A stretch of 64,000 nt of DNA from Treponema sp. (GTDB lineage Bacteria; Spirochaetota; Spirochaetia; Treponematales; Breznakiellaceae): assembly GCA_031267685.1 (NCBI GenBank), contig JAIRYV010000009.1:1-64000 (forward strand), in the 5' to 3' direction. The notes below the pieces were generated by a model that had not been told where the DNA came from, ran no database searches, and was given only the letters and a program-made list of their open reading frames with translations. A program made the position numbers and the translations under genes. Each line of letters starts with the position of its first letter. Position 1 is the first letter of the stretch. Below are positions 59,494 through 64,000 of this stretch, piece after piece.

Positions 59494-61071
59494 ATGAAAA
59501 AAACTATCTTCACACGTGGATTTTTGCTTATTGGGATGCTTTTTGCGATGGCGCCCGGTATGCTTTTTGGCGGAGGTGGCTCACAAGGTGCCGCATCTGG
59601 GGGAGCGAGTGGAAGCAAGACCTATAATGGCATTGATGTTTCCGTGCCGCAGACAATCAGGATGTATCTGCTTGGAGATAAACCAAAGGATTTCGACATG
59701 GTATATGCTGAACTCAACAAAAGGTTTCAGGAAAAACTTAATGTGACTGTTTCTGTGTCATTTCTTTCCTGGGCTGAACACGGTCAGAAGTATCCGCTGC
59801 TTTTTTCTGGGGGTGAAGATTTTGACCTGATTTTTACTGCAGCGCAGTGGGCGCATTATGAAACTACGGCAGCCATGGGTGGTTTTTACGCGCTGACCCT
59901 TGATTTTATCCAGAAATACGCGCCGGGGATTAAGGCGACTGTGCCACAGGTGGGCTGGGATCAGGCTGCTATTGCGGGGAAAATCTACATGGTTCCGCAG
60001 TATCAGAACGAGTTTAATGCTGATGTGGTTGCGCTGCGCGGGGATATTATGGCAAAATACGGCTATACTGATATGACGAGCCTTGACCAGTTGATTGAGT
60101 TCTATGACAAGGTCGCGGCGGATCAGGCAAGCACTGGCATATCGCCGCTTGGAAACGCGAGTGGCGGTTTGTTATACGATTATTTCCGGCAGAATGGCAT
60201 GGCTGTTATGCCCGGTTCCATGAGCGAGTTTTTTATTTATCACACGCAAGATCCAAGTGATACCAAAGTGAGCTATCTACTCGACTGGCCCCTATTCGAG
60301 CGATATTGTCAGGCAATGAAAACGTACTATGAGCGGGGTTTTTGGTCAAAAGATTCCCTTGCTTCTACGGATCAACGCCAGGATGGTTTGCTTCGTGGCA
60401 CGGCTGTATCTATGGTCTGGAATATCGGCTCGGTTAAGAGCTTTGTGGACGAGGCGAACAAGGCGCATCCTATGTGGAATATTAATATGTATGACCTTTA
60501 TCCGAATATGCCAAAGGGCGTGAAACCGTATATTAACAATGGCATGTCGGTCAATGCGGCAAGCAGGAAAAAAGAGCGGGCAATGATGGTTCTTGACCTT
60601 TTGTATACTGACAAGGAAATCCATGATCTGGCGCTTTACGGTATTGAGGGTATGCACTGGAAAGCGGTTGGCGACGATCAGTATGAGAAGCTGGCAAAAT
60701 CAGTGGATTTTAGCCCGGGCGCTTATTGTAACTGGGGTTGGAATAATCAGAATCTGTTGCGCACTGAGTATGTTGCCAATCCCACGCTGGTTGACTTAAA
60801 AGCGAGGGAGCTTGAGGGGTCATGGAACAAGAATGTTAAACCGGATCATTTGTTTGACGGGTTTAGTTTTGACAAGTCGAAGATTACTTCGGAGGTTGCG
60901 ATGGTGGAGTCCATAGTTGCTGAGTATTACACGCCGCTCATTAGCGGCATGGCGGGCGATGTGTCAGCTGCAATCAGGGTGCTTCGGACTCAGTTAGAAA
61001 ATGCTGGCATCCAGAGAATTATTAACGAGTTTAACACACAGGCTGCTGCTTTTGTTGCGGCGCGGAAATAG
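59494..61071 (+). CDS. Extracellular solute-binding protein of the sugar transporter (SBP family 1)
   Basis: 525 residues. The N-terminus MKKTIFTRGFLLIGMLFAMA and PGMLFGGGGSQGAASGG give a signal peptide but no lipobox cysteine, unlike most spirochaetal sugar-binding proteins. The domain then has DVSVPQTIRMYLLGDKPKDFDMVYAELNKRF and VVALRGDIMAKYGY, as in LplA-type proteins, and TEYVANPTLVDLKARELEG. It should bind an oligosaccharide in the periplasm. GGGAGG lies 9 bases before the ATG. A galactanase gene follows. Confidence 0.9.
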   Translation: MKKTIFTRGFLLIGMLFAMAPGMLFGGGGSQGAASGGASGSKTYNGIDVSVPQTIRMYLLGDKPKDFDMVYAELNKRFQEKLNVTVSVSFLSWAEHGQKYPLLFSGGEDFDLIFTAAQWAHYETTAAMGGFYALTLDFIQKYAPGIKATVPQVGWDQAAIAGKIYMVPQYQNEFNADVVALRGDIMAKYGYTDMTSLDQLIEFYDKVAADQASTGISPLGNASGGLLYDYFRQNGMAVMPGSMSEFFIYHTQDPSDTKVSYLLDWPLFERYCQAMKTYYERGFWSKDSLASTDQRQDGLLRGTAVSMVWNIGSVKSFVDEANKAHPMWNINMYDLYPNMPKGVKPYINNGMSVNAASRKKERAMMVLDLLYTDKEIHDLALYGIEGMHWKAVGDDQYEKLAKSVDFSPGAYCNWGWNNQNLLRTEYVANPTLVDLKARELEGSWNKNVKPDHLFDGFSFDKSKITSEVAMVESIVAEYYTPLISGMAGDVSAAIRVLRTQLENAGIQRIINEFNTQAAAFVAARK

Positions 61072-61164
61072 GCGCATTGGCATTTTAGCGGGGCGCTGTT
61101 TCGTTTTCGGCGGCGTTCCGCCTTGCACTAGCACTTTGACGAGGTTTGGATTAGCATATACAGG

Positions 61165-62448
61165 ATGAAAGCAAGAACTTTATTTGATTTGACTGCGTCG
61201 CTAAGCGATGCTGCAATGGTTTTTGGTTGTATCAGCGCGGTGGTAAAAGATACTGATGCTGTGTCTGCTGCTGATTTTCGGGTGGAACCTATTGAAGGCA
61301 TTCCTGTGGATTTTATACGTGGGGTTGATATTTCTAGTGTACTGGCAGCTGAAGCTGGGGGTGTTATGTATCGGGATTTTAGCGGTGTGCCGCAGGATAT
61401 TTTCAAGACCCTTGCCGAAGCTGGGGTCAACTATATCCGCATTCGTGTGTGGAATGACCCGTTTGTTCGTCAGTGGGACCTAGACCACGGCGCTCCAGAG
61501 GAATGGTTTGGTAAGAGCTATGGTGGCGGGAATTGCGACGCTGAGAATGCGCGGAAAATTGGTGAGCGTATTGTTACGGCAAACGCGGTAACAGGCGCGG
61601 GCATGAAGCTATTTGTTGATTTTCATTATTCTGATTTCTGGGCAGACCCTGCGCGTCAGCGTGTACCAAAGGCTTGGGATGGCATGGACATTGATGCAAA
61701 GAAAATCGCCATTGCTGAGTATACAGAAGAGGCGCTTACCTTGATTGCCTCTTCGGGTGTCAGCATTGGCATGGTGCAGATTGGCAATGAGATAAATAAC
61801 GGTATGGCGGGTGAGCAGGGCGATGGCGTATTCGAGCTTCTCAAAGCAGCTGGAGCCGCGGTTCGCAAGGTCAGCCCGAATAGCCGTATTGTTATTCATT
61901 ACACAAACCCTGAAGTTATCAACGCACATATCAACCGAGCGAAAGCCCTTGGAGAAAACAGTGTGGACTATGATATTTTTGCCACGTCGTACTACCCTGA
62001 GTGGCACGGAACGTTAGCGAACCTCAAGACGGAACTGAGCAAAGTAAAGGCTGCGTACCCGAATAAAGACATTTTAATAGCGGAATATGGCAGCAGACTG
62101 GAAATTGAGGAAGCGGTGAGCCATGATCTGCTTAATGCGGAGGCTGGGACACATCCGGCGACGGTACAGTGGCAGGCGGATGCAATGCGTGATGCCATTG
62201 CTGTTGCGGTGGAGCTTGGTTTTATCGGGCTTTGTTATTACGAGCCGGCTTGGATTGCGCTTCCGGCACATAACACGGTTGAGACCTGGGAGAAGCACGG
62301 TTATGGCTGGGCGAATGTCTTTGCGTGTATGTACGACATGCCCAATGTGGGTGAGACCGGCAGCCCGGATAGCAGCCGCGCTCTGTTCTTTGACGACGGC
62401 AGGCCCAAGTCGGCACTGAATGTGTTCAAGGATGTTTATTCGGAATGA
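61165..62448 (+). CDS. GH53 endo-beta-1,4-galactanase
   Basis: 427 residues. Hydrolyses beta-1,4-galactan (pectin side chains, type I arabinogalactan). The (beta/alpha)8 barrel starts at about residue 51 (DFIRGVDISSVLAAEAGGVMY) and has GVNYIRIRVWNDP. The acid/base is E209 in VQIGNEINNG and the nucleophile E307 in ILIAEYGSRL, where typical family members have a longer ETAY-type context. No signal peptide is seen, so it may work on imported oligosaccharides. Close behind the sugar transporter; the ribosome site is weak. Confidence 0.9.
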   Translation: MKARTLFDLTASLSDAAMVFGCISAVVKDTDAVSAADFRVEPIEGIPVDFIRGVDISSVLAAEAGGVMYRDFSGVPQDIFKTLAEAGVNYIRIRVWNDPFVRQWDLDHGAPEEWFGKSYGGGNCDAENARKIGERIVTANAVTGAGMKLFVDFHYSDFWADPARQRVPKAWDGMDIDAKKIAIAEYTEEALTLIASSGVSIGMVQIGNEINNGMAGEQGDGVFELLKAAGAAVRKVSPNSRIVIHYTNPEVINAHINRAKALGENSVDYDIFATSYYPEWHGTLANLKTELSKVKAAYPNKDILIAEYGSRLEIEEAVSHDLLNAEAGTHPATVQWQADAMRDAIAVAVELGFIGLCYYEPAWIALPAHNTVETWEKHGYGWANVFACMYDMPNVGETGSPDSSRALFFDDGRPKSALNVFKDVYSE

Positions 62449-62458
62449 GTTGAGTAGC

Positions 62459-62520
62459 CCTGTTGAGAGAGGATCGCCGTCCAAAAGAGTAACTCCCTCA
62501 ACACTATTTTTTCTGCGAGG
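62459..62520 (+). terminator. Terminator after the galactanase gene
   Basis: TGTTGAGAGAGG pairs with CTCCCTCAACA (one bulge) across a ~20-base loop and is followed by CTATTTTTTCTG. The same stretch could end transcripts from the small minus-strand gene. Confidence 0.6.
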
Positions 62521-62633
62521 ATATTTCACCTGCGCAATCTTTCAATTAACCCTGTTACTGACACCCGTAATAAGCATATTCTTTATTTTGTATTCTAAAG
62601 TTTCTAAAACAACAAAATCATCTGGACTTTCCT

Positions 62634-62798
62634 ATTCATTAGCAATATCCTGTAATACTTTTAGTAGATCAATATCTGTTTTTTCTTTTATATAGTCCCA
62701 TGCTTTGTCTCTGCTATAATATAAACCGCCAATACCTTTATAGGTAGTTTCCAATGTCTCTTGTATACGAACAATAGGACAGTCTATTCCCGGCATTG
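62634..62798 (-). CDS. Small hypothetical protein, 54 residues
   Basis: On minus, ATG 62798 has AAGGAG 8 bases upstream and a TTGACA-containing leader. The product starts MPGIDCPIVRIQETLETTYK and ends in the helix DIDLLKVLQDIANE with a stop at 62634. No family recognised. The sequence is much more AT-rich than its neighbours. Toxin, antitoxin or immunity roles are open. Confidence 0.5.
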
Positions 62799-62818
62799 CT
62801 AACTCCTTGAAATGTATC

Positions 62819-62846
62819 TTGGTATACTATTTTTTGACTGTCAAGG
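62819..62846 (-). promoter_or_regulatory. Promoter box of the 54-residue gene
   Basis: On minus CCTTGACAGTC, an A-run and GTATACCAAG: nearly identical to the box before the RluA gene. TTGACA is followed at 17 bases by CAAGAT. Confidence 0.4.
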
Positions 62847-62944
62847 CATGTTTTACGTTTTTTATAGAACTTCAGGTAATATTATACGGAATAGAGGGTT
62901 GTTATTTAATGACAATGGTGCTATTCTGACTGTGGAGGTTGTCT

Positions 62945-63772
62945 ATGATAGATGAATGTACTCTCAAGAAACTAAAAGCGATTGCCCATACTTTACGCCG
63001 CGATGTAATCGAGATGATCGGCGTTGGAACTGCGGGGCATTTGGGTGGGTCCGTGTCTCTGGCGGAGCTTATGGCGGTTTTGTACTTTCACACGATGCGT
63101 TTCGACAAGGACAAACTGTGCGACTCGAATCGTGACCGGCTTGTTCTGTCAAAGGGACACGCGGCGCTCATTCAGTACGCCGCGTTCTGTGAGCTGGGCT
63201 TGTTTCCCCGCGAGGAGCTTAAACGGGTCAAGGAACTGGGCGGGCTTTTGCAGGGACACCCGGATCTGAGTATTCCCGGCATTGAGGCTGTTACTGGCTC
63301 ACTGGGACAGGGGCTTTCCATTGGCGTAGGTATGGCGTTGGCGCTGAGGCTCGACCAGAACAGTGGCCGCGTATACGTCATCATGGGCGATGGAGAGCAG
63401 TCCGAGGGGCAGCTTTGGGAGGCATCTGAGGCAGCGGCCAATTTCAAGGTGGATAATCTCACGGCATTCATTGACTGGAACAAGGTGCAGGCGACTGGCC
63501 CCACAAGCGAAACGTTCACCATCCCTGACCTTGATAAAAAATGGCGGGCATTTGGCTGGAAGATCATTATGTGTCCGGGTCATGACATAGCCAAAATTAT
63601 TGCCGCGATTGAACAAGCGCGGCAGATAACGGAAAAGCCCACGGTCATCATACTGGACACGATCAAGGGGAAGGGCTTCTCATTTGCAGAGGGAAACGCC
63701 GCGTATCACAATGGTATACTCGACGAGGCCACGTACAAAAAGGCGCTGGCGGAACTGGAGGCAGATTTATGA
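62945..63772 (+). CDS. tktA: Transketolase, N-terminal (TPP-binding) half
   Basis: 275 residues from ATG 62945 (GGAGG 6 bases upstream; a TTG at 62939 is the alternative). The substrate/TPP region has LVLSKGHAALIQYA and GSLGQGLSIGVGMALALRL, then the thiamin diphosphate motif GDGEQSEGQLWEASEAAANFKVDNLTAFIDWNKVQATG. Transketolases of many anaerobes are split into two genes; this is subunit 1. It rearranges sugar phosphates in the non-oxidative pentose phosphate pathway. The stop overlaps the start of subunit 2 (ATGA). Confidence 0.95.
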   Translation: MIDECTLKKLKAIAHTLRRDVIEMIGVGTAGHLGGSVSLAELMAVLYFHTMRFDKDKLCDSNRDRLVLSKGHAALIQYAAFCELGLFPREELKRVKELGGLLQGHPDLSIPGIEAVTGSLGQGLSIGVGMALALRLDQNSGRVYVIMGDGEQSEGQLWEASEAAANFKVDNLTAFIDWNKVQATGPTSETFTIPDLDKKWRAFGWKIIMCPGHDIAKIIAAIEQARQITEKPTVIILDTIKGKGFSFAEGNAAYHNGILDEATYKKALAELEADL

Positions 63773-64000
63773 TCGAAAAAGTTAATTTACGTAAAGCATA
63801 TGGAGAGGCTCTTGTTGAGGCGGGCAAGCTCAACAAGGACATCGTGGTTCTGGAGGCTGATCTTGGCAAGTCTACTATGTCCGTGCTATTCAAGCAGGCG
63901 TTTCCGGATCGCTACTTCGAGATGGGCATTGCTGAACAGGACATGACATCTGTTGCCGCTGGTCTTGCGCTAGCCGGAAAGATTCCTTTCACGGGTACTT
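63769..64000 (+). CDS. tktB: Transketolase, C-terminal half (partial, runs off right edge)
   Basis: Only the first 77 residues are present: VNLRKAYGEALVEAGKLNKDIVVLEADLGKSTMSVLFKQAFPDRYFEMGIAEQDMTSVAAGLALAG. The GIAEQDM motif carries the conserved glutamate that activates TPP in the pyrimidine-binding domain. ATG 63769 overlaps the subunit 1 stop by 4 bases. Confidence 0.95.
   Translation, partial: MIEKVNLRKAYGEALVEAGKLNKDIVVLEADLGKSTMSVLFKQAFPDRYFEMGIAEQDMTSVAAGLALAGKIPFTGT

Overview
The window is almost certainly chromosome of a host-associated anaerobic spirochaete, most like the Treponema of insect guts. This is an inference from gene content. A V-type ATPase occurs in a bacterium with outer-membrane beta-barrel proteins, alongside a trimeric [FeFe]-hydrogenase, a soluble chemotaxis transducer and an extended NusA. 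No rRNA, tRNA, CRISPR array or intact phage was seen.

Layout, left to right. 1-560: mobile-element debris (Rpn-type nuclease, TnpB-type element). 591-6830: V-ATPase subunits B and D, then a stress/protein-quality run (UspA, flavodoxin-like protein, J-domain protein, methionine aminopeptidase, HtrA protease). 6923-8166: a DUF167 protein and a type II pantothenate kinase, divergent. 8167-13071: a decayed tandem duplication of a three-gene envelope locus (lipoprotein and barrel protein on minus, a 509-residue membrane protein on plus); each copy has lost different genes. 13075-18136: DinG-type helicase, FtsZ, a wrecked XerC-like recombinase and a TPR protein. 18185-20001: Hsp20 behind an excellent sigma-54 promoter match, and an RNA methyltransferase. 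20020-21170: a dead barrel gene and a dead IS630. 21240-27624: the rimP-nusA-infB-rbfA-truB operon on minus, split by an IS200/IS605-type remnant. 27838-31970: HydCBA hydrogenase operon.

32076-36190 holds a conserved hypothetical gene, a 19-unit 21-bp repeat array, an adjoining FIST sensor and soluble MCP, and a lone ECF-type ATPase. 36296-38598: a peptide-binding protein and a REP-associated Y1 transposase. 38709-45096 (minus): M16 protease, membrane Zn protease, MATE exporter, sugar kinase. 45205-50119: an oxidoreductase, a methyltransferase, a short 21-bp repeat cluster, a MarC protein, an Ogg2-type glycosylase and a flavin reductase-rubredoxin fusion. 50176-56904: DEAH helicase, coiled-coil protein, YggT, RecG, RluA. 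56953-57435: a second large 21-bp array. 57568-62448: a sugar ABC transporter with a GH53 galactanase. 62945-64000: a split transketolase.

The physiology suggested is fermentation of plant oligosaccharides (GH53, sugar ABC uptake, split transketolase), electron disposal as H2 through HydABC, and proteins that fit occasional oxygen exposure (high-molecular-weight rubredoxin, Ogg2, HtrA, Hsp20). The most unusual signals are three arrays with the same 21-bp period but unrelated sequence, the duplicated envelope locus with complementary loss, the sigma-54 hsp20 promoter, the FIST/MCP pair and the zinc-ribbon tail on NusA.
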